Shown: positions 1 to 12,439, counted from the stretch's first letter. The stretch is DNA of 64,000 bases from Blastobasis lacticolella (GCA_905147135.1 LR990053.1:10676501-10740500), one strand, 5' to 3'. The notes: generated by a model from the letters alone, not told the origin. Numbers and translations: made by a program.

Positions 1-21
1 GAATAATTTTATGTTATATAT

Positions 22-147
22 CTTCATCACCATCATCATATCAGCCAACAGACGCCCACTGCTGGGCATAGGCCTCCCCCAGAGACCTCCACAAAGGCCG
101 GTGCCCTCCTTTACCAGGTCGTCGGTCCACCGGCCCACGCTAGTTAA
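22..147 (-). mobile_element. LINE 3' end fragment, family D
   Basis: On the minus strand this reads like the C-terminus and tail of a non-LTR ORF2: a GRWTDDLVKEG-like stretch, then a frameshifted version of the common lepidopteran ending WRSLGEAYAQQW, then a GATGATGGTGATGA tail. The plus-strand hallmark is cactgctgggcataggcct. It is 5'-truncated and broken by frameshifts, so non-functional. Identification rests on recognising the family, not on a search. Confidence 0.6.
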
Positions 148-450
148 TATACCCACGTTTATTAAATGAAGCGATGCAATAACTCATAATACTTTGCTGC
201 TTATATTGAAAAACGTCGACCGTTGCAAACAAAACAACAACGCTTCCCAACCCAGTGGGTTTATCAAACAATTCAGCAGAAAAAGCGCAGTGGCCTGCGA
301 AATCCAGTGACCCGCTTGCCGTGGGTTTAAAAACTTCAATTAATAACTCACCCCACTTGCCCCTCATAATGGAATTGGACTCTGGAATTCTTCAACGACA
401 GAAGCCGATCAAGGGGTGCAACTATGTAACTGAATCGTTTTGTTAAGGTA
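148..450. other. Unique spacer
   Basis: No repeat, tRNA or convincing coding signal seen. Small overlapping frames on both strands (60-75 codons) have no recognisable motif. Confidence 0.5.
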
Positions 451-736
451 ACGTTTCATCAGATCATCATCACAGCTCATAACAGTCCACTGCAAGACAG
501 GCAACAGGCCTCTCTCACGAGAACGGAGGTTATGCCATAATCTCCACGCTTAGCATGCGGGTTGGAGATCGCAGTGTTATAAATTAAACAATGGAAAACG
601 CTGCTGCCCATTTTCCAGCCTACGGAGACTCTAGATCTTTTGCCTCGAAAACGTTAGTCGCCTTGTACGACACCAACGAGTGTAAGGGGTTGGTGCTATT
701 CTACTCTGCCGGATACCACACGGTCACGTTTCCTCA
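451..736 (-). mobile_element. SINE-like retroposon C, copy 1, with target duplication
   Basis: Matches the other C copies in this window along its whole length (about 260 bp). In element orientation it runs right to left, from the ggccgtgtggtgtccgg end near 725 to the ATC/GAT repeat tail near 465. It is flanked by an 11-bp direct repeat with one mismatch (acgtttcatca at 451-461 and acgtttcctca at 726-736), as expected for target-primed insertion. No A/B box was recognised. Confidence 0.75.
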
Positions 737-1488
737 CATATCGCCACCATATTTGTATCTATTTTAACAGCGAAAGTCACTTTTTGCATATTTACCACTT
801 TTTGCCCATTAACTTAAGGCTCAGCTAAGTAAACAGCGTGGACAGGCTGGAATAAATGCCGTTAAAACATTTTCACCTCTTTACTTCCTTGAATTGTCGA
901 CAGAGGGAAAGAGGGAGACACGGAGACAACGAAACGATAGAGACGATCATACAGTCGTTCAAGTGTAACTTGGGATGTTGCATCCCAAATAATCCTAATC
1001 CAATCCAACTGTGTTTGTTTTGAGTACTTGTCAAATTCTTAAAAATTAAGTTCTCTAATAACTACACTTAAAATAAAAGTCTTGCCACGCACCAATTTAC
1101 GCTTGATACAGACTCCCACACACACTGACACTGTAAACATGGCGGCAGTATACGAACAATACGATAGCGTATTAAAACGACCGACTCACATAGTTGCACA
1201 AGATTGGCATTCGGGCTATTCTCTAATTATTTAAGTCAATAACGAAGCCCGAACAGTCGATTGTTGGCCGATCCTTTCCCGATTGCCGGCCGAAATCTTG
1301 CCGAAATAATCCCTCGTTAATTACTGAATGAGACTTTTATTTCGCAGCTCTCGAAAGTGAAGAGGGACCTTTTCAATAAAACTTTTAAAGTTCATCGATG
1401 AAAGCTGTTAGAATTGTTTTCAGAGTACCTAATATATACGTATGCAGAGATGTATCATATAAATGTGGAGGAGCATTTGGAGGAACAG
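737..1488. other. Non-repetitive stretch, possible conserved non-coding DNA
   Basis: No coding signal. The part around 1240-1400 has compact mixed composition with TAAT cores (cctcgttaattactgaatga) and no link to the repeat families, which would suit a regulatory element, but this is only an impression. Confidence 0.3.
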
Positions 1489-1775
1489 TGACGACCTGAG
1501 TGGTTCAATGGTCAACATGCCGGTCTGCCACGCAAGAGGTCCCGGGTTCGATTCCCGGCCGGGCAGAAATTGAAATATTGAATTTTAATTTCTGTTACGG
1601 GTCTGGGTGTTCTATGTATAATAAGAATGTATTTATAAAAAAAAAAAAAGTATTTAAGTAGTAGATCAGTTATGTAGCACCCATAGTACAAGCTTTGCTT
1701 AGTTTGGGGCTAGATGGCGCTGTGTGAATTTGTCCACGAATATTTATTTATTTATTTATTATTTATTTATTATTT
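1489..1775 (+). mobile_element. SINE B, full copy with tRNA-Gly-like head
   Basis: The head (about 1497-1566) resembles tRNA-Gly(GCC): a ggttcaatggt A-box region, ctgccacgc around the anticodon and a perfect B box ggttcgattcc. The body includes tctgttacgggtctgggt, and the 3' part is the block cacccatagtacaagctttg followed by agatggcgctgtgtgaattt, ending in a TTTA-rich tail. The 3' block recurs at 38340-38428 and 55213-55283, defining the family. Several tRNA positions are mutated and there is foreign body sequence, so it is not a tRNA gene. Confidence 0.8.
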
Positions 1776-2515
1776 CTGCATACTGCATATATTTCGGGAT
1801 AAAAACGTGACGTCATCCAAAATCTCACGTGATAAGAGCACTTACGCACAGCACCTGATTCAAGTCAGTAATCATACATTGACAAAGATGTAGACGTAGC
1901 TTTTTATAGTCCAATAACACATTCAACTTTAAACTAACAAGAAAAATGAGTACATACGTAATAAGGAAGTAAGGCAGATCTATAAGGTGTCATATTTAAG
2001 TTAGCATTCCAAAGGCAGCGCTTCCTACAAACGCAACACTTCGTCTATTCGACGAAAAACTGTGGGAAAAACTATGGCAATATTACTGGCTACCATACAA
2101 GCAGTTTATTAATTATGTGTTATTTTGTAGTACATGCGTGAAAATAATCAAAAAAGCTAATCAAGACTAATGTGTAAGCTGTAAACCACCTAAACTTTTA
2201 TAACAATACATTTTATTTTTATATTCACGTGGCACTTCGCACGAAACAAGATACTGCGGGCGTAAACGGTCTATCGCTTAACGTAACCCCATAAAACTAA
2301 CGTTATTTTCACCATGTAACACACGAAGGCTCTTGTAGAAAACAGTTGCCCATTCCATCCCTTGTTTGATGCTTATGGAACATAATAAAGCGGAAGTACT
2401 TATAAAACTTCAAATTGCCTCTCTATCTTTCAGCTCAGTAATTAGAAAAGTTCCAGTTTGTTTTTCATGTTCTTCACGTTTGTTATATGTAGTAGAATAT
2501 TGTTTAAGGGTGTTT
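1776..2515. other. AT-rich spacer with a CRE octamer
   Basis: No gene seen. Contains TGACGTCA at 1808-1815 and CACGTG at 1826-1831. Confidence 0.4.
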
Positions 2516-2595
2516 AATAGTGTAGTGTCTGGAGAAGAATAGCACCAATAGCTTAAAATCGCGGGTGTTGTATAAGGGGTTTAATTAGTAGTAGA
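2516..2595 (-). repeat. Possible degraded fragment of family C
   Basis: The stretch gtgtagtgtctggagaagaa, agcaccaata and later gggtgttgtataagg resembles the 5' part of family C (gtgtggtgtccggcagagta, then agcaccaacc). The match is short and diverged. Confidence 0.3.
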
Positions 2596-3540
2596 CTAGA
2601 AAAGGGGCAGCGGATACTAAGTACCTGCAACAGTATGGACATCAAAGTCAAATTAATTTATTTATAGAATCCTAAATATGCATCTACATAATCATGTTGT
2701 AGTCTTGCAGTCTAGGAGGAGCATCGTAAATACTGGACGGTTAAAACGTTGGTGAATTCCATTCAGTCAACGGATTGGATAAAAGACGTTTAATTTAAAA
2801 TTAGAACGGGGTTCCATTCGACAGTATGACACGTAACATTCGCGGACCAATCAGAGCGCGGCCTCACAATTTTCTCTTTGTGACAATGACAAGCATTGAG
2901 ATGGGAATTTCCAGCAAAATGGAGTGAGAAGAAATGTGGCCTTGTTATCTGGCATACGAGGCCTTTTACGGCTTTTGTTGGAGGCGACAGTTGACAAAGT
3001 TCCATAATAAGCTGTCTAACACAACCATCCTTGGTTCTCTAACCTCAAATATAGTGTTACTAATACAAAGGATGAATCTAGACCACAATACGAGTATATT
3101 GTAGAAATTATATTGTACTAATTAAAGCCTCTATGTCAGTGCCTCACACACTTACCTAGGACACGGCTAATGAAATTCCCTTCAGAATGTCCCCAAGATT
3201 ACGACAATAATTTCTAGCCGTTAAAACTTAATGGCCTGCAAAATGTGCAGTTTAAGCGACGAAGACGGACAAGGGGTGACAGGGCTAGGCTCTCAAGCCC
3301 CACTTAGCCGTGCCTAGGTCTAGTGCTAAGTCCTAGAAACGCTTTGAACCCTAACAATTGATAGGACATTGAACCATTCAGTGGAGAAGTCGATGTGAAC
3401 GCTTGCGTACTTTTTTCTTCGTGGCGTGAAACCGTTAATACAAAAGTAGGTACTAGATTATTTACCTATGTCGATGATTATATGATTAACAATAATATTG
3501 ATTTAGTTTATGGTGGAAAACTCATAAGTTTTAAGATAAG
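2596..3540. other. Spacer
   Basis: No recognised repeat or gene. A 71-codon minus frame at 2790-3005 has no recognisable motif. Confidence 0.35.
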
Positions 3541-3543
3541 TAT

Positions 3544-3682
3544 AAACTTGGGGTCTTCAAATCAAGAGTGAATAGGTATCTTCTAGGCACGCATGCTACA
3601 TCTTCGACCTCATCGTCGCTTTCCATCAGGTGAGTTGAGGTCAAATGCAAGCCTGTTGACAATATAAAAGAAAAAAAAAGTG
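3544..3682 (+). mobile_element. LINE 3' end, family G copy 1
   Basis: From 3554 the frame reads VFKSRVNRYLLGTHATSSTS and ends in SIRstop. This is the C-terminal signature of the non-LTR ORF2 whose 3' UTR carries the lepidopteran block ttccatcaggtgagttgagg. It ends in an A-rich run (3668-3679). All of the element upstream is missing, so this is a 5'-truncated copy. Confidence 0.7.
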
Positions 3683-3696
3683 TGCCGTGATGCTGG

Positions 3697-3732
3697 ACAT
3701 ATTTTGGCGAGCCATAGCTCGCCAAAATATGT
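3697..3732. repeat. Perfect 16-bp inverted repeat
   Basis: acatattttggcgagc at 3697-3712 is repeated as its exact reverse complement at 3717-3732 with a 4-base loop (cata). It lies immediately 3' of the A-rich end of the LINE G fragment. Confidence 0.85.
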
Positions 3733-6352
3733 AGTTCTTGAAGTGTATTTGACTATTATTTGAGTTGTAGTGGCATACTCGTAAGTAATACATAGAAGAG
3801 ATCTACCTTAAATTCCCGGAACGTCCTTATGGGCTAATCCCTATTCGCCAAATTCCCATGATCTCGACAAATATTTCCTGTAACAAAAACTCTTTCCTTT
3901 ATAAATTCTTCCTTTTTATACCAAAGATTATTGAATGTTCAGCTTGACAAAGGCTTTCTATGCGGCTGGCGACCCGCTACACTCACGCCTCAGAATTTCA
4001 ATATGGGCCATAAAGGATAATGTAAGAGGAGGGAAAGTGTGGTGACTCATGGCCTCCTCTTGGGACTTGTACTGAGAAGTTGCTCCAAGTATGGCAGTTA
4101 TGTTTACATAATGCCTCGAGATAGTTTAAGGGGTTCCGATGACGTTGTTTCCAACAAGCTTCCAGTCATGCAACGTCATGCGTTGTTTAAGATTTAGTTT
4201 AGCAATTTAGTAAGACCTTGTCTACTCAAAGATCAGTTAAGTTCGCTTTTCAAATCAATGTGGTGGAATTACTAATGAAAATTATGTTCGCTCCCTACAA
4301 AACCATGTCGATCGATAGTTGTTGCCTTGTTAAATAATTTATACGCCCAAATAGAATAATTGGATCCAGTTCAATTGATTTATTTCGGGGTCGCAGGGAA
4401 CGTAACAATAGTATACCAACCAAACGACACATTGTTTTCTAAAAGTTTCTTGCAAGAATTCCTGAACTATTCCAGTACGGTTACACTTGATGCCAACCGG
4501 TACGAATATGATCTTAATGCCATTGGGACAGAGGTCAAATTATGAGGAAACAATGTACTCATACAGTTGGTATTCTGTAAGTAGAGGAAACTTTCACGAC
4601 CCCAGAATTTCAATAAAGAGCCCATACAAGAAATATCGGTTGTGGGACGTTTCTGGGTCCCAGTAATGGCCAGTATAGGAAACTAAAGAGTAATATCGTT
4701 ACCCAATATGTTCGTTTTTATGAGGAATTTGCGGTACGCTATATGTTTATTTAATAGGGTCATAATGTCTGAAATTACGTCAGTGAGTTGGCCTATACGA
4801 TTATTGTAAAACCTTTATTGGTTGTTCCTAAAATCATCAGAGTAGAAGCGATTGCTTCTTCTAAAATACACCTTTGGAGGAAATAATTTTTTCTCCTCCA
4901 AAAATCCCTAAAGAGTTGCTGTCATCGTAATCGAGTTAATAAGGCCGGCGTTTAACTAAAGTAAATTGTTTCAACAAACAAGTTCGGGAATTCCTCTAAT
5001 GAAAGGAGTTTAGCGTCATCAATTCGGGACTAAAATTAAAACACTGCCTCGAAGCGGAGATAGTGAAAAATCGACGCGATTTATCTTGCCCTCGTTAATA
5101 AGGTTGCAGTTTTATTCCTATTCTTTTCTTCAAAGCCCCCACTGACAGTTGAGCTACTACTCTAACTTTAAAATGCTTTGTGAATAGTCGATACTTAGTC
5201 GATCTTTTACTTTACTGTTGGGGCTGTCATACATACGTTCTCCATTTAATTATATTAAAGCTTAGATAGCGTTAATCTTTGCGTTAATATGCGTCATTGG
5301 TGGTATTTACCACTTATACCTACTTAGTAATAATATATTCAAGCCGAGCCTGTGAAGTTCAAGCCTTCAACCTTTAGCCACTGCATTGTAGCCCCAGTTA
5401 GAGGAATGCCCCCGTATATCAACGGGCGCTGCATCCCCTGCGATAATAAATCGCTATTTAACTCTCAGTCCTCCCGCTTTAATACGACGACATTGGTATT
5501 TCGATAATGTCCCCGTTATCTCTTGCATCTCCCCCAAAAGGAATTTATCCGAGGCGAAGCATCCGAAAAAATACCGTAATAATGAATATCAGGGACGGTG
5601 ACGCGCACAAGTTTGTTTCGATGACTGCACTCGTAGTTCCCAAGTTCCTAGATAGACAGATATGGCCGTCCAATTTAGTTTTATATGGCGACCTCTCACG
5701 TTTGTTTCGAGTGTCTGCTTCTAGTATTGTTTGCCTTATTCTTTTGACGACGTTTAGCAATTCAGCTGGGTTGTCGTTTTTCTTAGACTGTTCTGAAGTC
5801 TATTTCAGATTTAGTATTTCACTAACAATAACCTGCTCCAAATTCACCAAAACAATAAACATGTAAGTTTCCCTTATAGTCGGCGACAGGCACCCAAACG
5901 TCAGCAGAAGTCATAAAAACAAATCGATAAATGTGAATTTAACCCTCCGTTAGAGCCCCTTCGTATTTTCCGCTTTCTGATTTTCCGTTGATTGGGTTTA
6001 AAATGCCCTCCCGCTATTTTGATAAAGCCCACAACAAATGAAGGCTCATTCTGACCCCCTATGAATATATGAAACTGAATTGATACTAATAAGTGAAAGC
6101 TTAGTGAGTCATTCCCATTTTATGTTAGACTATTAAATTGACCGGAAATAAACTAGTTGCTCGTTATTACGCTATTTAGGACTATCTGCTTATTCAATGC
6201 GGCCATTAAGACACGAGAGTAGGGTATTTCGGTAGTTATATAAACAAACAAGCTCCCTTATTTCGTTGTTATTTTCAGAAACATTGTTGAGGAAAAGCCC
6301 TATTGATTGGATCAGAAACTACGTTCCAAGTATGAAATATTAATTTTAAAAA
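3733..6352. other. Long unique stretch
   Basis: No known repeat family recognised. A 119-codon plus frame at 5507-5866 lacks recognisable domains and I treat it as chance. The part around 5390-5600 is compositionally mixed (taaatcgctatttaac, cccccgtatatcaacgggcg) and could be conserved non-coding DNA. Confidence 0.35.
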
Positions 6353-6829
6353 TCACGTTGATAAAGTTAGGAAACATGTTATTAACGGGAAACAAATTAC
6401 AAACATTCCATTAAGGGAAGAATTATTTGAGGAATTTTGACGTTTCTGTATTTTCATTTTCTTGATCCGTTTCTTTGCTTTGTGGATTTTGAGTCTTATT
6501 TCTACAGCGCCAGTGTTGGTTGTGGGTTGTTGCTGGTAAAGATGATACATGTTTTCATTTTCGCGCGGTGACAGGCCAAAGGGAGGGACGTATGACGGGC
6601 GTTCGCTTCCAAAATCCAATATTACAAATTCGGAAGTACGTGATTGGAATGAGTCGGGTTTACGAATGTATTTTTGTGTCTCGTTGAATTCCAAGACTTG
6701 GGCCACCTGGGTCGGTGCCATTTGGGATTTGCATACGCCCGTAGCGCTACTGCGGGGGATTTTTCTGATAACATATGGGTAACCTTTGCTTTCTTTACGA
6801 GTCCCGTTCAGACATTGGGAAATAAAAAA
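6353..6829 (-). CDS. Candidate terminal coding exon of an unidentified gene with C-terminal hydrophobic tail
   Basis: The minus frame is open for 158 codons plus the stop, from an upstream TGA at 6830-6832 to TGA at 6353-6355; the first ATG is at 6719-6721. I do not recognise the protein. Its residues look protein-like: a mixed middle (FVILDFGSERPSYVPPFGLS), a Gln/Thr-rich piece, a strongly basic stretch (IHKAKKRIKKMKIQKRQ), then a Ser/Asn-rich spacer and a hydrophobic C-terminus (GMFVICFPLITCFLTL) right before the stop. That order resembles a GPI-anchor or tail-anchor signal. Possible acceptor sites on the minus strand include the AG at 6765-6766 (gttatcag). No AATAAA was seen within about 200 bases downstream. 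It could be a last exon of a gene reading leftward, or a chance frame. Confidence 0.3.
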   Translation of the reverse strand, partial: FFISQCLNGTRKESKGYPYVIRKIPRSSATGVCKSQMAPTQVAQVLEFNETQKYIRKPDSFQSRTSEFVILDFGSERPSYVPPFGLSPRENENMYHLYQQQPTTNTGAVEIRLKIHKAKKRIKKMKIQKRQNSSNNSSLNGMFVICFPLITCFLTLST

Positions 6830-7070
6830 TCAAGTCAAATTGAAACTAAACCGTCATTGGGACCAGCGGTGCATTATCATAAATTCCTATACCAGTGTTG
6901 ATATTCTTCAGCACAGCAACAGGCGCTATATTTTCGTATTATGATACATCATATACCCTCATATACCCTCCACGGTTCTCGAGACCGTTCAACCAGTCTC
7001 ATAGTACGCAGCGGAAGGCAACGGTCACCTTTTCTTAGTGTTCGTGCAAAAATCTTAATTAAACACTTAC
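6830..7070. other. Short spacer upstream of the candidate exon
   Basis: Contains a small direct repeat (catataccctcatataccctc near 6950-6970). If the frame at 6353-6829 is an exon, this would be intron. The phrase gttcaaccagtctca (6988-7002) also occurs at the window end (63983-63997). Confidence 0.35.
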
Positions 7071-7356
7071 ATTCTTTTTGACTTTGGCCGTGTGGTGTCC
7101 GGCAGAGTAGAATAGCACCAACCCCTTACACTCATGGGTGTCGTTCAAGGCGACTAATGTTTTCGAGGCAAAAGATCAAGAGTCTCCGTAGTCTGGAAAA
7201 TGGGCGGCAGCATTTTCCATTGTATTATTTAAACACTGCGATCTCCAACCCGCCTGCCCAGCGTGGAGATTATGGCAATAACCTCCCCTTTCGTGGAAGA
7301 GGCCCTAAGTCCTGCAGTGGACTGTTACAGGCTGTGATGATGATTCTTTTTGACTT
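7071..7356 (+). mobile_element. SINE-like retroposon C, copy 2, with perfect 14-bp target duplication
   Basis: Element at about 7085-7342, in element orientation from ggccgtgtggtgtccggc to the gtgatgatg tail. It is flanked by identical 14-bp direct repeats attctttttgactt at 7071-7084 and 7343-7356. The duplication fixes both ends of the family: 5' end at ggccgtgtgg and 3' end in the GAT repeat. Length is about 258 bp. Confidence 0.85.
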
Positions 7357-10300
7357 GACTTCCAGGTAAATAATGACCATGTTACTGCAAATACTGACAA
7401 CGCAAGCAATGAAAGTATTTGTCTCAAATATTAGCCACTGAGCAGGGATTGGCTCACCTAAGGTGGGACAAGGGGTGTTCGATCGATCTTGTCAATAGAA
7501 ATTAGTCCGCTCACGTGGAAGGGAAGTGTGTCGGTTGAATCGTGTGTCTAGTATCTATAGGGGCTTTCTTAACGTGTTTGTATAAAATATATTCTAAAAT
7601 AATGTGTTAGTTGTTGGTGGTACTTGCAATTATTTTATCATTAATGTGTTCTGTTTCTATTAATAGTGTAATGAAATAGTGAATCACGTTTTTCGAATGT
7701 AGAGAAGGCTTAAGTCAGAAAATGGGGAGAGCGTTTTCCTTTGTGTGATTTTCAACTCGCCGATTATGGCAAAACCCTTGTCACTGATGGCCAGTGCAGG
7801 TTGTCCAGCAGACTAGTTAAGAGAACAGTCAAGATCTATTCTTGATGAGGATCACGTACCTACACTTGAAAACAAATTCAGGGTATTTCATGAACTAATA
7901 TCAAAGAAATTTGCGCATACTCTACTATACTATATATACTATTCCTTAACAATCTGTATATACGATTCTTGTGTGAAAAGATTTACATACTCGAGCGTAT
8001 GTTTGTGAGCGAAAAGAAAATATTTTCAGCGCTTCGAAAGAATTTCTTTTATTAACATAAAGAGCTATGCGAGAGAACTTTTATAATGCAAAGTAGATTT
8101 AAAATTTCTACCCATTCAAGTGCGAGCCACGGTATTAAAGCTAAGTTATTACTTTCTTTGTAAAGAATTATTTCGTTATTGTTTAGCAATTTTGATGGCT
8201 TTGTAAAATCGTTTCTGAACTCAGTTATTATTCTATTTCATTTACTTTAAATTTTAATTGAGTTTTGAATGTAGCTGTTTATTCTATTCTATTTAATTTA
8301 ATTGTTCGATTTGAAAGTAATTACTTCGGTTCACTTTGGTACGAATTATATTTTAATTATTTTTGTTAATTGACTACGATTGCTAAAAAGCTGTGCTGTT
8401 ATTTCATTTTATTTTATATATATTAAATATAAAATCAATCACATCACACAATCAGTTGTCCAAATCAATCGTAATAATTATTACATTCAATTTTGTTATC
8501 AAAACCAAACCCCCAAGAAAGCAGGCGCCACTCAAGTTTTCGAGTAGTTACTTACTACACTCCCAGAAGGCACCCAACTTCGCAACTTCGAGAAGTGAGA
8601 AGTAACAGTCCCTTCTGAAAATCTGCCGCCGTCACGTATCGAACATGGCCGGCTATTTGTTAACACCGCAATAAGATCCCAAAGAGCGATAGACAAATAT
8701 TTGTCGCGAACATTACTTATAGCTACAGACGCCACTTGAAAGATGGCTGCCTGTCTTTCATTGGATAATGTATTGGGTTCGACTTAGGAATATTATTTGT
8801 TGTTTTATTATTAGATTTGACATGAGCCGAGGAAAATCCAATTTTTATTTATTTGATATGGGCTATATAGTTATCATATTGAAGGTTTAACGTACAGCTT
8901 GTTTATATATTATCTATCAATCGACTGTCTGTCATAAAAACATCCACAAATAGGAGAAAGAAAGCGAGATGAAAACAATTTTTTTTTAAGTTATATCTTT
9001 CTATCTTTCTGAAAATGTTTTAATTATTATTTAAGGAGTTACTTCCAAGCAGATGCGTCCACAAAAGTATTTCTTAATATTCGGCCTCCCACATTTTCTT
9101 AAAGTGTCCAATTACATAAACAGCGTCAACAAAAAAAAAATGGAAATAAAGCGGCTTGGCAGCGGAGTACAAAATTATTATTCAAGCCGGGTGAAATAAT
9201 GCTGAGGATTCCAACTTTTGAGGAGAGGACGCGCTTTATTTAAATTTTATCGTCTCAAATCTTTTTCATTTGCGGGTGAAAAGAAGCAGGAAGACAATAG
9301 TAAAACACTTATTGACTCAAAAACGGGCCGGCTGATGGTGAATGAAGGTAAATGTCGTTTCCGAGATGTCTGGTCTATTAAATGTACGGGTAATTTTGAA
9401 TTAACATTCGATGTCTTCTTCGTTGTCTTCATACAGCACTTTTCCCGTATTAGGTGCGGGGTTCTAGAAAAATATTGAAATAAAATTATGTTGAGAATTA
9501 ATTAAGCGCCCGTGGCTTCAGCCATGACTTCACTTGCGACCAAAGTGATTGGTAAACTATACTTGCGACCTTCTTCAGAATCCAAGCGTGTAAAATTTTA
9601 CTTTAACGAACAAGTTTCTGTGTACCCTAATTATGGTAAGAGTATTTTTTAATTTAGAATTGTTTTTTTTTTAATTTAGAACTTAGAAGAACTCTTATGT
9701 TTTATGAGAACTTTTATGTTTCATGCAACATCAGTTAATACGGTTTTGGTTTATGCATAAATATGAATTCACTTTCCTAAAAGGTTTTATCTGAAACCAC
9801 TCCAACGCTAGTTCGCGCTACATTGTTGCATTGCTTTGGGAATTATCTGAACTGTATTCCGTTTTACGTGCAATATACTTTACTGCTAAATGAAATATAA
9901 ATACCGGAGTCTAGAAAGCGTTTCTTACCATGGTGTACCTAGTAGTTTAAATAATGAAAGGTACACGTACTTCCAGATATTTAAAAGAATGTGTTCTTAT
10001 TACATCATGTAAATGATTTTATATGAAAAAATTAATGACTGGATCATTAGCGTATCTAGTGCTATTTCCAGGAGGGCCGAGGTTTCTGAGGATTCCTGGG
10101 TTGTATTTAATTGAAACTATGTTTGTAAAAGATTTTTTATGTACATATGTACATACGGTACATCCTGGGGTGGGCACCAGACCATAATAAATTCATACAA
10201 CAATTAGTAATTAGTAATTCAGTTTTATTGCATAGGTAATTAAGTTCCTACATTGATGGGGTACCTACAAGACAACATAGAAAGAAGCTATATAAACACA

Positions 10301-11639
10301 ATCACAAGACTTAGTCAAGTACTTCAATTTGAAACAACCTCTCGATATAAATCGTCTTACCGAATCAAATCTTGATCTAGTAAAATTAACTTACCCAAAG
10401 ACAGACAGGTGTAACCTGGTTAGCTTGCGAGCTACTTGAGCCAAACTTGGATCAACTTAGCCGTAACTTAGACTCGACTTGGAGCCTTGCTCAGGTAAAT
10501 TGCGGAATACATAGGGTGTCACGACTTACAGAAATAAAAAGTAGGTTATACCTAAACTTAAAAACCACGACCGCTGTTAGAAAACTGAAAAGTAAAAGAA
10601 TATTTTAGGTGAAGTTGCATAAACTTTTAAAATCGCTTTTTGAAGACCTTTCTTTTGATACCCCACTCGATTGTCGATTTTCGAATGTCATAATATAAAA
10701 CCGTAGATCCGCCATTTTTTTTTTATTTGAATATAGACAGTAGGTATCACTTGCACGACCAAGGCGAATCTAACAACACCTCATATGTTAAAATCCTAGA
10801 GTCGTTAGAGCTGTAGCCCGTGCCCAAAAATATATTTAGATTTAGATTTATTTATTACTCTTCTACAGTTTACATAATAATATTACATTTGTCATCATAT
10901 ATCTATAAAAGAGATCGTCAAAATGAATACAATATTATAGAAAATTACATAATTGTAAAACTTATTTAAACTGTATAAATGTCATAGAATAAATTAATAG
11001 TCCGAAGTTTTATATAAAATATAGATAAGAATTTCCTCTAATTAATAAATTACCCAGGAGGTAAAATATTCAATAAAATAATAAATGAAATATATGTCAA
11101 TATTGGTAAATTACACAATCAAATGTCAAAAATACAAATAAGAAATTCATTATTTAAGATTAAATGTTTATAACAAAAATAACTACAACAAACAACAAAT
11201 ATACATACATACCCGTATACATACACATGCTTGAAAAATCATAATCCTCCTTCTGTCGCAGTCGAGTAAAAAGCTGTTATTGTCCAAAGACTGTTTGTTT
11301 CTCATGAATAAAGAAAAAAAGGCCCCAGTAGCAGCGTGCTTGCGTAAACGATAACAAAAGTTAAACAAAGCACGCCGGTACCGGTAACCGGATAGGTGAC
11401 CGCTTCGTACTTTGAGGGTAATCGATGTTTAGCCTACTGTAGTGTTAACTCTTCTCGAACACGACTCGACAAACTTTACATCCTGTATAGGCAGTGTGGT
11501 TTGAGAGTCTAATGAAATACCTGCCCCACACTCTTGAGACTCAGGATCGGGAATTTCCCTACACAATATTTAAAATTAGTTATGTTAGGTTGATTGGCAC
11601 GGGTTTCTATCACGTAACATGTACTGAAAAAGTACGATG
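7357..11639. other. Long mostly unique AT-rich stretch
   Basis: No gene recognised. Holds homopolymer runs (for example near 8980, 9130 and 9662), a TTTAGATTTA-rich patch near 10840, and a compact segment at 8540-8740 (acaaatatttgtcgcgaaca) that is not repeat-like. Small frames such as 9218-9478 have no motif. Confidence 0.35.
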
Positions 11640-11911
11640 TCTGTCTGAATGGTATTTTTACTATGGTTAATATTAAAAGATGGCATTTGAGCGCCATCTC
11701 ACCTGTTGGTAAGTGACGATGTGGTCGAAGATGGAGCATGATTATCTAGGAGCCTTTTCACTCTATCCTTGAAGGCGTCCAGATTAAAATGACCAGGGAA
11801 CACACTCGCAGGCAACGTATTCTATTCCTTAGCCGTACACATTATAAAGGTCGAACCAAAGCGGCGGTTATCTGTCTGAATGATATTTTTACAATGGTTA
11901 AAATGATAAAA
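11640..11911 (-). mobile_element. LINE 3' end, family G copy 2, between long direct repeats
   Basis: On the minus strand the frame reads NTLPASVFPGHFNLDAFKDR then VKRLLDNHAPSS and ends SLTNRstop, the G-family ORF2 C-terminus, followed by the 3' UTR block. The fragment (about 11680-11868) is flanked by an imperfect direct repeat of about 38 bp beginning tctgtctgaat (11640-11679 and 11871-11911), best read as an old target-site duplication. Confidence 0.7.
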
Positions 11912-12404
11912 TGAATTTAGAAACTGGTACATTATTCTACCCTAACGGAGACAAACCACCAAAAGCCCACAAGCGAACAACATGTAGTAATAGTCAACTA
12001 CAGAACGACACTCTCGAAATCATTCATTACGCGATGACATCACAATGGGTGCCGCGAGCCAATCTCCGAGACTAATCCTATCGGGCGGACAAAGCGATCG
12101 GATCCATCCAGCTACGCGTTATTGCCTCTAAATCTTTCGCACGGGTTACCAGAATGCACCCCCGCGGCTTTAGAGGCCGTCGCTTTTGGTGCACTGGTGG
12201 AAGAATTTGTTGGTTCTCTTTTATTTGTCGGCACGTGCGATGGAGGTTGCATCGCTGTGTGGCGTCGATAAAATAGAATGATCGAATGAACATTTAAAGC
12301 CCTGAAGGTAGTTCTTTTGGATCTCTGTAGGCTTAATTAATCCAATAGTTGCTTTTGCACTAAAAGAGTACCTTAGTAATTTAGTGCTCCATGGGGAGAT
12401 TTGG
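11912..12404. other. Spacer
   Basis: Minus frames at 12078-12293 and 12221-12538 lack known domains; the latter overlaps repeat H. Nothing else recognised. Confidence 0.3.
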
Positions 12405-12439
12405 GCAACCGTGGCATGGGCAGTGGAGAAGCATTTGGT

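Noticed and set aside
1497..1566. tRNA-Gly(GCC) gene
   Set aside because: Acceptor and anticodon stems are mutated and it runs directly into the SINE B body found elsewhere in the window.
5507..5866. 119-codon frame as a gene
   Set aside because: No recognisable domain, overlapping open frame on the other strand, and no splice or promoter context I could support.
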